From Inia geoffrensis (taxonomy: Eukaryota > Chordata > Mammalia > Artiodactyla > Iniidae), in assembly GCA_036417435.1 (NCBI GenBank), contig CM070913.1:3648680-3712679 (forward strand): a stretch of DNA of 64,000 bases. Direction: 5' to 3'. Below are positions 25,100-36,170 of this stretch, piece by piece (position 1 is the stretch's first letter; the number at the start of each line of letters is the position of its first letter). The notes under the pieces were generated by a model that did not search any database, was not told the DNA's origin, and worked only from the letters and a program-made list of their open reading frames with translations. The position numbers and the translations under genes are program-made.

Positions 25100-25154
25100 G
25101 CTTCCCCGTTGCCCGCGGGTCTCTCCTCTGACTGGCTCCTCTGTGCTCTTCCAG
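25100..25154 (+). promoter_or_regulatory. Splice acceptor of the PARD6G terminal exon
   Basis: A pyrimidine-rich run (ctctcctctgactggctcct, then ctgtgctcttccag) ends in AG at 25153-25154, directly before the codons EEAERCSFG, which continue without break into the CRIB/PDZ. The junction splits a codon after its first base (phase 1). Homology to PAR6 starts at this point. Upstream residues in the same open frame have no PAR6 resemblance. Confidence 0.85.
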
Positions 25155-25975
25155 AAGAGGCCGAGCGCTGCAGCTTCGGGGTGGGTTCACTGTCCAGGCG
25201 GCGGCGCCCCCTGGCCCTGCGGGAGGACGGCCCTCGCCGGCGCACACACCTGCACATCGGCCTGCCCCATGACTTCCGCCCCGTGTCCTCCATCATCGAC
25301 GTGGACATCCTCCCCGAGACACACCGCCGTGTGAGGCTGTACCGGCACGGCTGCCAGAAGCCGCTGGGCTTCTATATCCGCGACGGCACGAGCGTGCGCG
25401 TGGCCCCGCAGGGGCTGGAGAAGGTGCCCGGCATCTTCATCTCCCGTATGGTGCCTGGCGGCCTGGCCGAGAGCACTGGGCTGCTGGCCGTGGACGATGA
25501 GGTCTTGGAGGTGAACGGGATTGAGGTGGCCGGGAAGACGCTGGACCAGGTCACGGACATGATGATCGCCAACAGCCACAACCTCATCGTCACGGTCAAG
25601 CCGGCCAACCAGAGAAACAACGTGGTGCGTGGTGGCCGTGCGTTGGGCAGCTCCAGCCGCTCCTCGGACAGCACGGCCAGCCGCCACAGCCTGCCTGCAG
25701 CCCACGTCCTGCAGAACTTGCCCCCTGACGAGATCGAGAGCGACGAGGAGGCCGACGTGGTCCTCGAGGGCGTCCTAGAGCCCCGGCTGGTACCCAGGCC
25801 GCCACCAGGCAGCCTCGCTCGGGTCAACGGCGCTGGCCTGGCGCCCGGCCTGCACAGCCCTGGGCGGGAGGGCAGTGTCCAGAGGCTGCTCAGCTCCCTC
25901 CGGTCCGACCCCCGCCACAGCCTGGCCCTGCCCCCCGGAGGGGTGGAAGAGCACGGGCCGGCAGTCACCCTATAG
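25155..25975 (+). CDS. PARD6G: Par-6 family cell polarity regulator gamma, terminal coding exon (partial gene)
   Basis: PAR6 proteins are scaffolds of the PAR3-PAR6-aPKC polarity complex at apical and tight-junction cortex. They bind aPKC through an N-terminal PB1 domain and Cdc42/Rac-GTP through a partial CRIB joined to a PDZ domain. This exon encodes 273 residues, counting the one split by the intron. Residues ~37-56 are the semi-CRIB ([12 protein letters not shown]). Residues ~54-152 are the PDZ, with ligand loop PLGFYIRDG, then GIFISRMV and [19 protein letters not shown] Ser/Arg-rich linker and acidic [10 protein letters not shown] stretch follow, and the chain ends in EEHGPAVTL. The PB1 domain is absent because it lies in upstream exons outside the window; 273 plus about 103 missing residues gives about the usual 376. 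The exon start is set by the acceptor at 25152-25154, phase 1. The gamma paralogue is chosen from the C-terminal tail and from the ADNP2 neighbour. The frame is intact. Confidence 0.95.
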
Positions 25976-27835
25976 GGCCAGGCGTCAGACAGGTCAGTTT
26001 CCCGAGGGGAAATACTTCTTCGAGTTTTATTCCAGTCTTAAAATAAGAAAAAATTGTATACTGCACGCCTCCTTTTTGTTGTTTTTACTTATCCCTCCCT
26101 TTTCTCCCACAACCCTACTCTTTATTCTACCTTATGGAGAGAAAAGAATACTGTATTTTCGTAGAATTTCTCCACAGAACATAAAATGCATACACATGCA
26201 CCGTCTGTACGAGGCTGGGTAAGGGTCTAGCGGCTTTGTCAAGTGGTAGAAAGGATCTGACCAAGTGCAGAAAATACTTCATTTTTAAATTTTAAAAATA
26301 TACTTTTTAAAATGAAGCTTTAAAATTACTTTTTTAAAATAGTCGAATTCATGTTTTCACTGTGCTTCCTGCCGACTTGCACTGATTCTGCTGATGGGCC
26401 AGAGGCTATGAAGATGGGACGTGGCAGGAAGGTAGAGGCTGGTTTTCAAGAGCAAATGCACCCACACCTGGAATAACAAGCACGGCGGTAGGGGATGAAT
26501 TTCAGAACGTTGCACTGTTTGCAGTCCTGTCTCACATAGCGTGAAGTGGTCGTGGTGGCCGCAGCGGTGGACTCGCCCCGACAGGCAGTTTTGTGAGGCC
26601 GTCAGAGGTGGCCTGTTTAGCCTTTGAGGTGAATTCAATTTTGGGAAGAGAGTGGAAGGCACAGCTCACCAGTACCATCTGTGATCAAAAGCCAGCATTT
26701 ACTCTGAGGTAAAAATCCGTCTTTTCCTGTGGATTGTGACTCTGAGGGCAGTTTTTGAAGTGTTTCCAACACTTCACACAGGCCTTTGAAAGGTCAGTCA
26801 TTTGGATTTATGGGTTCTGTTATCTTTGATTTTAAATAACAAGTCACATGGAATGTAAAGATTTCTAACACAGATTAAATTCACTGTCACTTCCTTTGGT
26901 ATTCTAGCAATATTCACATATTTAGTAATTTTAGAGGTTTATTCATGTTTCAGCCAATCAAACTTTATATGACCTGTATTTTCTACTTGAATCCAGTGTC
27001 GAGGAGAAAATGTCACACTTGTACTTTGAAAACTAAATTTTCACCCAAAGAAGTTTTCGTGTAAATACAGGTAAACGTATTTTTGTAGGTTGCCTTTTGG
27101 GAGACTACGTGGCTGCTTCTCCTGTGGTCAGGCACCCCCTGCTGGTAGTGGCAGAACTGACTTTATGGATGGCAGGTTGATAACAGGTGGAAAACAGTGT
27201 ATCTATCTCAATGTGTTCATTTCTCCTGAATTCATTTCTCCTGAATTCATTCAGTGAAAAGCAAATTATTTTTCTTTTGGAAACTATTTATTGGGCATAA
27301 ATAGCTTTTCCTGAGTAGTTGTGGTCTCCTGCACCTCTGTTTTTGTTATTTTGTGTGCCAGGATCACTGTCTGTTTTGGTCCTAAGTACAGGGAAGACCA
27401 AAGATGCTCCCCTTTGAGGTCTAGGACCCCCAAATTTATGGGCTCCAATGAACTGTATGAGCATTTTTGGGCACCAGGAGTCAGAAGTGTTGCTTTTTTA
27501 CTATGACAAGTATTGTAGAACCAAAACTCTTATGCTAACTTACTGTCACAAAGGAAATGTTCTTTTATTAAGTTATTGCTGGTTATTGAATATCTTGTCC
27601 AATAACTAGGTGTGTTTTTTAAGTAAATGTGAATACTTTTTAAAGGAAAAACAAGGCTTCTGCTGAGATTTGTGTGCTACTGTTCACTGTTTTAGGGGTT
27701 AGGAATTGTCCTGAGCAGCTGCTTGAGTGTATTTTTCTACCCAGGTCTATATTTCTGCAATTTTCTTTTTTTTAAAAAAAAAAGGACAAAAAATACTATG
27801 TTGTATACACATTAAAGTTTTCTTTTATATCAAAG
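25976..27835 (+). other. PARD6G: PARD6G 3' UTR (probable)
   Basis: This is non-coding sequence directly after the PARD6G stop. It is AT-rich, free of recognisable L1 or SINE copies for about 1.86 kb, and ends near an ATTAAA hexamer at 27811-27816 followed by a GT-containing stretch (cagctgtgttc, ~27860). Lack of repeats in a repeat-dense window fits UTR constraint. The end is inferred, and other cleavage sites are possible. Confidence 0.6.
27811..27816 (+). terminator. Candidate PARD6G polyadenylation signal (ATTAAA)
   Basis: ATTAAA lies 1.84 kb past the PARD6G stop codon, with a U/GU-rich stretch 20-55 bases further on. It is the best-placed canonical variant hexamer I found before repeats resume. 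Confidence 0.45.
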
Positions 27836-27939
27836 AATACAACTTTTTCTTTGCTGCTTTCAGCTGTGTTCTAAATACTGGAGGAAATGTCTGTTAACGA
27901 TCAGCAGAGATATAAACTCAGCCTCAGGATGAAATACCT

Positions 27940-28090
27940 AATATTTACCAAGTGCCTCTTGTGTGCCTTTTTTTTTTTTTTTTCACGTAATCCTCACACT
28001 TCCTCCACAGGCAAGTAGTAGTAGCCCCATTTTACAGATGAGAAAAATGGGCTCAAACTCAAGCAGGTAGTAAGGCATTTCAGATAACCA
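27940..28090 (+). repeat. MIR element, sense
   Basis: The MIR core is recognisable: agtgcctcttgtgtgc, then taatcctcacac and ccccattttacagatgagaa followed by gcaggtagtaagg. A T run at 27969-27984 interrupts the left half. Confidence 0.75.
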
Positions 28091-29341
28091 AATTATACTC
28101 GTGTTTGATAGGAGATAGATGTGTCATAGGTCCAGAGCCTTCTTTCTTTTGAAGTCCTTTTGAAAAAGCTTTTCTGAACACTTAACTATACAGCTTTTTC
28201 AAAATATACCCTGGTTTGCAAAATTTCCATTAACACTTTATTATCATCATGGACATTACTAAATGTATAATACATCAAGATCTCATTCAGTAAATTACAA
28301 ATGTCAAGGTGACAGCAGCAAACACCAATAACCCCTGGAAGAAAGAGGCACAACTATCTCAGCTTTACCAGTGTGCACCACCTCGCTGAATCCCCTCACT
28401 GACGCTGAGCTGCAGGCAGCCCTTTTCCATTTACAGCTGGGGGGACTCGAGCATTGGGACAGTCACCCCCGCAGCCTGTGAGGTGGAGTTGAGGCAGGCA
28501 GGTACTGAAGCTGGGTACATGCTCTGAGTTAGCTCCTGTGATGGAGATGCAGGGGCAGATACCTGGCTAACCAGCCAGGGAGCACAGGTCACTTGACCTC
28601 GTAGTAATGCACGTTGCCAGCCCCAGAGCCTGTGACATCTCAGGAGGGCCAACCTTTCAGCTGCTAAGGAGACCCTGTCCACGAATCAGTGAGGTTATAT
28701 AGTATCTCACAGTTTTACACAAAGTAGCCAGAGACAGGGAGCGGGGTCTTGTTGCAAGTCGCAAAGATACCTGGATAATGCTGGTACTGAGACCCTAATA
28801 TCAGGTAGCCTGCAAAAAGTATTTCCTGATGGGCAGAAACACTGTTCTGTGGTTTACTTTTTATTCCAGCTACACATGTTCCTCCTGTCTGCCTCTGACA
28901 TCAGTCTCCTAAGTATTTCTTATCCCAAACACATCCCAAGTCAATATACAAATTCTTTTTCCCTCTTATGTTTCCTCACTTATTTTGTTTTCTTATCTTC
29001 ACAAAAAGATAACTTTCAGGGATTGAGAACGTTGCATTACTGAACAACATTTCCAAGGAATGGCATAAACTGTTATTATGTTACTAAAAAGCAAACAGAA
29101 TGATTCACCATTGGTGTCCCCAGCCCAGGAAACAAGTGCCATTTTCCACGTTCCCTTCCCCAGGGACCTTTGAAAGTAAACACATTCCTTAACCTGAACC
29201 CTCTTGACCCCAAGCTAATGTGCGGGGGGAAGAGCTCTTTTCACACAAGTTTTACTTCTAGTAGGACCCCCGTGATCTGTTGAGCAGGACTACAGGTGTT
29301 TCACGGCAAACTGAGTCGTCTGCCTGATTGCTCCAGGAACA
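28091..29341. other. Intergenic sequence downstream of PARD6G
   Basis: No confident repeat or gene. A weak MIR-like stretch (ccatttacagctgg, ~28430) is possible. The remainder looks single-copy. Confidence 0.45.
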
Positions 29342-29344
29342 AGT

Positions 29345-29349
<5 letters not shown>

Positions 29350-29376
<27 letters not shown>

Positions 29377-29580
29377 TTTTTTTTGCGGTACGCGGGCCTC
29401 CCACTGCTGTGGCTTTTCCCGTTGCGGAGCACAGGCTCCGGACGTGCAGGCCCAGCGGCCATGGCTCACGGGCCCAGCCGCTCCGCGGCATGCGGGATCC
29501 TCCCGGACCGGGGCACGAACCCGCGTCCCCTGCATCGGCAGGCGGACTCTCAACCACTGCGCCGCCAGGGAAGCCCCCCG
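29350..29580 (-). repeat. Cetacean SINE, antisense, long poly(T)
   Basis: A (TA)n patch and about 26 T precede gcggtacgcgggcctcccac. The head ends in gccagggaagcc. The target duplication is agttatat (29342-29349) / agttacat (29581-29588). The long homopolymer and low divergence suggest a young copy. Confidence 0.93.
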
Positions 29581-29588
29581 AGTTACAT

Positions 29589-30062
29589 TCTTCATATGAA
29601 CCCCACCCGAAGGCCAGAGCACAGTTGAGAAGCAGCTTCCACAAACCAGCTTCCAGGGACTCAGGGAAGCACTGCAAACCCTACTCAGTGTGCTCAGGTT
29701 GCTGCTTTGGTTTTATGTGTTTTGTCTCCTAAACCAGCATAAGCTCTTTGTTCAGAGGTTGTTATATTCTCTTAGTTTTTTTTATTTAGTGAGTGGGAGC
29801 ATACAAATGTTTCCATGGACCTTGTACTTTAGAAACAGATAATAACAAATGAGTATAAGATGTAATATTTTGTTTGCCAGTAACTGCTATGAATGAAAAC
29901 AAAACCAGAAGGAGGATATTGTACATTTTTACCATTACTTTATAAAACGAGGAAGTAAAGGTAGACTGATATTTCCAGGATCACATGGTAATTTGCAGAG
30001 CCATAATTCACACCCATATTTTTTGACATCTAGTACTTTTCCTGCCCCATCTATCTGCTTCC
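29589..30062. other. Unassigned intergenic sequence
   Basis: AT-rich, with no recognised feature. Confidence 0.45.
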
Positions 30063-30076
30063 AGAAATGCAACATT

Positions 30077-30442
30077 TGGGGCTTCCCTGGTGATGCAGTG
30101 GTTGAGAATCCGCCTGCCAATTCAGGGGACAGGGGTTCGAGCCCTGGTCCGGGAAGATCCCACATGCCGCGGAGCAACTAAGCCCGTGCACCACAACTAC
30201 TGAGCCTGCGCTCTACAGCCTGTGAGCCACAACTACTGAGCCTGTGCTCTAGAGCCTGCGAGCCACAACTACTGAAGCCCACGCGCCTAGAGCCCGTGCT
30301 CCGCAACAAGAGAAGCCACCGCAGTGAGAAGCCCGCGCACCACAACCAAGAGTCGCCCCCACTCGACGCAACTAGAAAAAGCCCGAGCACAGCAACGAAG
30401 ACCCAATGCAGCCAAAAAATAAATAAATAAATTTACAAAAAA
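30077..30442 (+). repeat. Long-form cetacean SINE with internal 36-bp tandem units
   Basis: The head is ggggcttccctggtgatgca with B box ggttcgagcc. It is followed by tandem ~36-base units each starting ctactgagcctg and ending gagccacaa, then gcccgcgcaccacaac and an (AAAT)n tail. Exact 14-base target duplication agaaatgcaacatt at 30063-30076 and 30443-30456. Confidence 0.95.
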
Positions 30443-30456
30443 AGAAATGCAACATT

Positions 30457-32640
30457 CATCCACACAGTTCCCACTAAGGAAAAACACCAGTCTCCTCCTT
30501 GAATTATTCTGGACTGAGCCATAAACCTCCAGTCCATCTAACAATAGTAGTTCCAGGATTTGTCATCCAGCATAAGTGACATCAAGAATATACACTGAAG
30601 GGCTGCTCATACCAGGATCACACAGGTAGAAAATATCAAAGGGAAACTTCCCTGTTCTGGGCCACTGACCCTAAACATCCTTTCTCTTTCCTTCTTCAGA
30701 ATCATGATTTCTGTGTTTAAAAGCACCTTAGAGAAAATGCTGCTAGAATGGTAGCCTATTTGGGAGACCCAGCCGTGCTCAGCAGCAGCCAGCTTACCCT
30801 AACCACAGCCCGTTTTCCTCTGGCTCACTCACCCTGGCTTCTCCTCATGCCCCAGGGTCAGGGGTCAGGCTCCCCCGCGTGGGACAGGTGTGTTTATTAG
30901 TGAGAACTTTCTTAGACAGGAACGAAGTGCACTCCCCGGACTCCTAGTACGTTGTTCCTAATTTGCTTATTCTCTCTGCTCCCTCAGGGGCTGCGTGGTT
31001 TCCACTCCCACCATCTCGGCCCCTTGTCAGTATCCCAGGTTGAACTCAGGTTCAAAACGCAGAAAAGGCTACGTTCGTGGTCAGGATGTTTAGTGCTGAC
31101 GAAACATCATCCCACTGCGGCCGCAGCTCGGGGCTGGGATCAGTCCGACCTTGCGGGTGAACCACGCAGAGCCCGATTTTCCCAGCCCCGCACTTGTGCA
31201 ACGTGAAAGTTCTCAGACTATCAATCCAGGTTCAGGTACAAATTAAGATCAAAGAACACATATGCATTAAATAAACACAGTAAATGAGAACGCATACGTG
31301 GGGTCGGCAGTACCTTACTGCTCCTAACTTAGGACACTTGCCCGCCAGGACTGGCGACACCTCACTAGACATGAGAAAAGGCCAGCTCTGTCCACACGGG
31401 TAGATGGTGGGGCTCCAGGCCACGTGGCACTCCAAATCCAGCACTAGCCAGGGCAGTGGGCGTGGACCCTGGATGCGGAGCCCGTCTTCACCACGATGGG
31501 AGGAATGGCCACCCAAACAAAACTAGGGCTTAGGCGGCGAAAAGGGACATATCACACCGGCTGCCTGGCAGCAGTGCCACAATCTGAGGTGAGCTGACAA
31601 CACCTTAAGTTGCTAGTGGCTCACCTTCCACTCTTCGGATGCAGGCCCGCCCCCCCATGCTCTGTGGTGCCGAGGGAGAAGTGTGCCAGCCACAGCGCTG
31701 GACCCGGAGACACCGGCCTCCAAGCGGTCTCTGGCAGGTGGGAGGAAGGGCAGCCTCTCCGGCATTCCCGTCCTCGTCACCTGGCTTCCTGCCTCTATAG
31801 CCAAACTGGTCATCACCCCTGTTCTATTCCACCAGCTCCGGCTGGCGGTGGGTTGGGGGGCAGCTGTAATCAGTTCCCCACGTGAAATCTCCTCTGTTTG
31901 AAATGCCTGGCAGAGTGAAGACACTTTGGCAGGGAACCTGGAGGTCCCTGTGGACCCTCAGGCTGGCGGTGGGGTGGGGGTGACGGAAACAGTGCCTCCC
32001 GGGGCTGCTGGCAACGGGTTAGACCCCCGTGGATGACGCCGTGCTGGGAGCGCGGAAATGGTGCTGCTGGGACTGCACTGCCAGCGCTGCTCCACTGAGA
32101 AGCACCGTGACCCCGGGACGAGCCTCCGCCTGCCGACTGCAGCTGCTCCCTCCATACCGACACTTCATCCCCACTCCCCTTAACAGCTTCACAGCCGACA
32201 GCGGGACCCCTCACGGCGCCTCCCTCACTGCCTGGCTGAGCGAGGCCAACCGAGACTAAGTCGAGGCTTCCGGCTCAACGTCCATATTCCTGCCCCTGCA
32301 CAGACCTGGTGCTATTGGAACCCTCCCCTGCACCTGCTTCCACTCGGGCTCTTTGGGTGTTCAGGCGGGAGCCCTGAAACGCCAAAAGTATCTGAGCCCA
32401 TTCAGAAGTGCACATCAGACACCTTCAAATACTGAACCTAGATTTCTACCCACAGAGCCATTTCCTTCCGCCTTGTCTTCAAGTGTACCAACCCAAACTA
32501 TCCACAAGGTGCTTCACAAAGTGTGACTCTCAAAAATATAACCCCTGAAGAAAGATGGCCCCGTAGGCATCTAGACAGTTCAGCACTGAAGTAACAAAGT
32601 GTAGACACACGAAAAGCACAAAGGCTCTGAGATACTGGGT
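30457..32640. other. Low-repeat intergenic sequence
   Basis: About 2.2 kb without a recognised L1, SINE or exon. GC rises at ~31590-32280. Short open frames on both strands show no family resemblance. Confidence 0.45.
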
Positions 32641-32840
32641 TATTTACAGTGTTTATATTACAAAAAGTGTGGAAGCTTTATACATCAATCGTGGCTTAGA
32701 TTTCTGATTATTTCTCTAGGATAGATTCCTAGATGAAATCACTGAATCAAAGGGTATGAACATTTTTGAAGTTCTCTTTCGCTTTAGAAACAATCTCATG
32801 GAAAAGTTGCAAGTACAGCAGGAAAAAGAAAGCTGAAATG
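32641..32840 (-). repeat. Old L1M fragment, antisense
   Basis: ctgattatttctctaggata followed by agatgaaatcactgaatcaa and agggtatgaacatttttgaa matches a phrase common in old L1M/HAL1 3' regions. Highly diverged. Confidence 0.5.
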
Positions 32841-32859
32841 CTGCCAAACTGATGCCCCA

Positions 32860-34769
32860 AACTGCAGCCATCGGGACCCAGAGTGGGGTGACTCAGGAAG
32901 ACCCTGAGCTCCCCTCCTCCAGACACACGTCTACAGCTGCAGGTGCGACCATCTCCTCTGAAAAAGACCTTCAACTCGCCGAGCAGCTACCTCACGTTGA
33001 CAAACGAGACAAGAGCCACGTGGAAGCGGGTGGGAGAGGCTGACGCAGTCTCCCCATAAACCCACCCCTGGCACAGCTGCCCCCCACAAGGAGGGAATCA
33101 CAAACCTGGAGCTTCTCCCTGAGGAGCCAGAGGTTGCACCCCACAAAGGGTGCCCTGGCGAGAGACGAGCCCCCAAAACATCTGGCTTGGCAGCCCACCC
33201 AGCCCCGCATCCGCGAGACCCAGCGGGCTTCGGGAAGCCCAGAGGCGCCCTGACACGCAGGCTCACTCAGCCCAGGGCCCAGACTTGACGGCAGAGGCTC
33301 ACTGGCTGATCTCAGAGCCTCGGCCTGAGGAGCCAGGCCTGGTGGGACACTCTCCAGGGACAGGGCGCTAGCGCTGCCGTTGTGCTCCCTCTTGCTAAAG
33401 CTGGGGGTGACCTGTTGGTTAATTGAGACCTTTTTCCTTTTTTTCTCTGTGGAGCCATCTTGGCACTCTCTCTCTGCCTCGTGAGAGCCAGCAAGCTCCA
33501 TCATTTTTCCTGTTTCCTGGGAGGGTGCATGTCTTCACCGCCCTCTCTGCCACGCCCACAGCCCCAGCACCTCTGGGAGGGGAGCTCTTACACACGCCAG
33601 TGCCCCGGTTCTTACGTCAGGTGCCTGGTTTTTGAGGCTTCGGCCCAGGGGATGCCCCTTGATCACCTGGCTCTGAACGCCAAGGGCTTGCGTTTCTGGG
33701 TCCCCTGGGACTGTAACATTGGAGAGAGTTCTTGGCAGGCTACAACCCAGGGCACTGCACAGATAACAGACCAAAACATTCGCCCATCTTTGTGAGACAG
33801 AGGCCTATTTGCTGTCCAGGGGCTTTGGCCTGAGGGGCAGGCCTCTGAAATGGCAGGCTTGCAGGGGCCCAAGAGGTGCTCCAGGGAATGGAGGCTGGTG
33901 GATGCAATCTTCCTACCCACCCCCTGCCTTGCTGCACCTCACTGGTACCTCCCAGAGAGGAGTTTATACCCTCTGGTGCCCCGATTTTTGCAGCTGCTGC
34001 CAGGCGACACCTCCACGTCACCCGGCTCCAGTTGCCAGTGGGCCTTACACGGACAGGTCCCACAGCACCATAACCAGTGGAGGCGGAGTCTCAGACAGCT
34101 ACCACCCTCAGGGCACAACAAGAGGCGGCCGGCCCAGGAGCTCAGTCTTCCTGTGAAAGAGGCCCTACTGGCTCACCAGCGAGGCTGAAGCCTGAGGAGC
34201 AGGCGTCTAATGACGCACAACATCTAAGGGCTGAGCACAAACCCTTCCAGAGACCTCGAGAGCTGGGTGTTTGCATCCTCGCTCCAGCACGTCCAGAGCC
34301 CACGGCTCGGGGGGAGCTCCTACATGCCGCTGGTGTCCCACTGTTGCTGCCCCGGGATGCCCGTGAACACCCGGCTCTGGCGGCCAGTGGGCTTGTGCTC
34401 CTGGGCCCACAGGACGGTGACGCTCAGAGACAGCTCTTGGCGGGGTCCCACCCCAGGACACCGCACAGACACCACACCGGAACACACCCCGACTCTCTCC
34501 ATGAAAGAGGCCTACTTCCTGTCCCGGAGCTTCGGCCTGAGGGTCAGGCTCCAGGTGTGGCTCAGCCCGAGGCCCTGGAACAGAGGTGCTCTCAGGGAAC
34601 GCGGGCTGGGACGCCATCCTATGCGCCCCCTCTGCCTCACTCCCGCTCAGCGGTATCTTCCAGAAAGGAGCTTATAAACTCGTCTGGAGCCCCAGTGTTT
34701 GCAACTATTGCCCAGGGGACACCTCAGATCACCCGTCTGGTGGCCAGCAAGGCCTCCGCAGCAGTCCCA
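32860..34769 (+). repeat. L1 5' UTR with four ~355-bp tandem units, sense
   Basis: The start resembles an L1 5' UTR (aggaagaccctgagctcccc, then gaggagccagaggttgcacc). From ~33290 a unit recurs. The anchor ggagct(c/t)(c/t)ta followed by tggtgcccc lies at ~33581, 33958, 34312 and 34669 (spacing 377, 354, 357). A second anchor, gaggcct(a/c)(t/c)t followed by tgtcc, lies at ~33799, 34160 and 34507, with a weaker first copy at 33294. Neither ORF1 nor ORF2 sequence follows; an L1 3' tail comes directly next. Confidence 0.7.
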
Positions 34770-34988
34770 CAGGACTACATATTCCTATACTGTAAAAGCT
34801 ACTGCCACAGATACACAACAAGGTCTTACTGTAGAGCACAGGGAACTATATTCAAAATCCCGTGTCAAACCATAATGGAAAAGAACTGAAAAACAATATA
34901 TATATATGTATAACTGAGTCACTTTGCTGTACAGCAGAAATGAACACAACATTGTAAATTAACTATACCTCAATACAATTTTTTAAAA
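34770..34988 (+). repeat. L1 3' UTR tail, sense
   Basis: gcacagggaactatattcaa, then ataactgagtcactttgctg, gtacagcagaaatgaacaca and a short A run form a typical cetartiodactyl L1 3' end. It joins the 5' UTR array without coding sequence between. Confidence 0.85.
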
Positions 34989-36170
34989 AAGCTTTTTCCA
35001 GAGGACATCAAGATGGAAGAGGAAGAGGACGTGGGGCTCACCTCCCCCCACAAACACATCAAAATATATCTACATGTGGAGCAATTCTCACTGGAAACTG
35101 GCAGAAGGGTTCCTCTATAACCAAGGCTGTAAGACAGACCTACAGGGCTGAGCAGGAAGTGGGGAGAAGTGATCAGGTCGGGACCTGGGCCCCTGGGAGG
35201 GGACACAAAGGAGGAGGGGGATGACACTGACTCCGAGGCCCTCCCTGGGGAGTGAGCAGTTGGAACCACCTCTGGGCACCCCAGCCCTGGGGTCCAACAC
35301 GAGGAGGCCAAGTCCCCTTAGCTGGTTTGAAAACCAGTGGAACCAGCAGTGGGGATGTGACAAACCCAGACTGTACTCGTGAAGTGTGGGCACATGCTTG
35401 CTCACTCCCGGGCCAAGTGGAGGAAGCAGACAGAAACTGCCCGGGCTCTGGTCAGTTTCCACACCAACCCGGGCCACAGCCCGGCCCACACTGAGCACCC
35501 CCTGCAGCCCCTCTCGCTCTGCGGTGCAGCCTCTCAGGAGGGTGAAGGCCGCTGCAGCTGAGGAGAGTGCTTGGTCGACCCAGCACGGCACCTGAACAGG
35601 GCGAGGATGGCTATTACTGGCGTTCACAGCAGGTCTGGATTGGCTACAACTGTGACTGGTGCCCATGCTGCTCAGGCACCCCTCAGCAAGCCCTGGGTGC
35701 CCGCTCCAGTGTGCTCCCCTCTGGAGCAAAGGTGCTGACGCTCGGAGGGGAGGGCACACACCTACAGGGAACGAACCAGCTCAGACTGACCTTCAGGGTC
35801 TGAGAACCTAGCTCACACCTGACTCTGCCACCTCCACTTCCAGCCCCACCTCCTGCCAAGGTGGTAGCTGCCAGCACACCCTGGGGGAAGATGTGACTCA
35901 TGCTCACGTCAGATCCAGCTCTCCCAGCAAAGCAGCCGGCACACGCAGACTGTGTCGGAACATCCCCACACAAGGCCACCCCTCCAAGACTGGGATCGGG
36001 AACTGCTTCATCCAGTTTCACGGAGACAGAGAAAGGTGAGCAAAATGAGAAGACAGGAATTTGTTTCAAACGAAAGAACACAAAAACCCTTGTGAGAACA
36101 ACTAATGTAACACAGATAAACAATTTACCAGATGAAGAGTTCACAGCATTGGGAATAAGAATACTGACTG
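34989..36170 (+). repeat. L1-D, 5' part (5' UTR and start of ORF1), sense
   Basis: Starts with an L1-type leader (aagatggaagaggaagagga). ORF1 begins at an ATG near 36027 (M-R-R-Q-E-F), and the sequence breaks at 36170 where L1-E was inserted. The 3' part resumes at 43910. L1-D is older: it is more diverged and carries four SINE insertions in its right part. Confidence 0.85.

Larger units (their letters stand above)
1..25154 (+). other. PARD6G: PARD6G last intron (left part; runs off the window)
   Basis: No PB1-encoding exon (expected motif around GDLLPINNDDN) could be found on the + strand between 1 and 25154. The whole left side is therefore read as the intron before the terminal exon. It is filled mostly by antisense L1 and SINE copies plus one CpG island. 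A large last intron is expected for PARD6G in mammals; the exact size cannot be seen here. Confidence 0.7.

Noticed and set aside
30077..30442. Regular 36-bp repeats considered as a CRISPR array
   Set aside because: The units are contiguous without unique spacers, lie inside a SINE with target duplications, and the genome is a mammal's.
34077..34889. 270-codon + strand frame over the tandem array
   Set aside because: It runs through L1 5' UTR repeats and into an L1 3' tail; no protein resemblance.
32860..34988. Endogenous retrovirus considered for the GC-rich repeated block
   Set aside because: No LTR pair, primer site or gag/pol trace was seen, and both ends match L1 5' and 3' UTR sequence.
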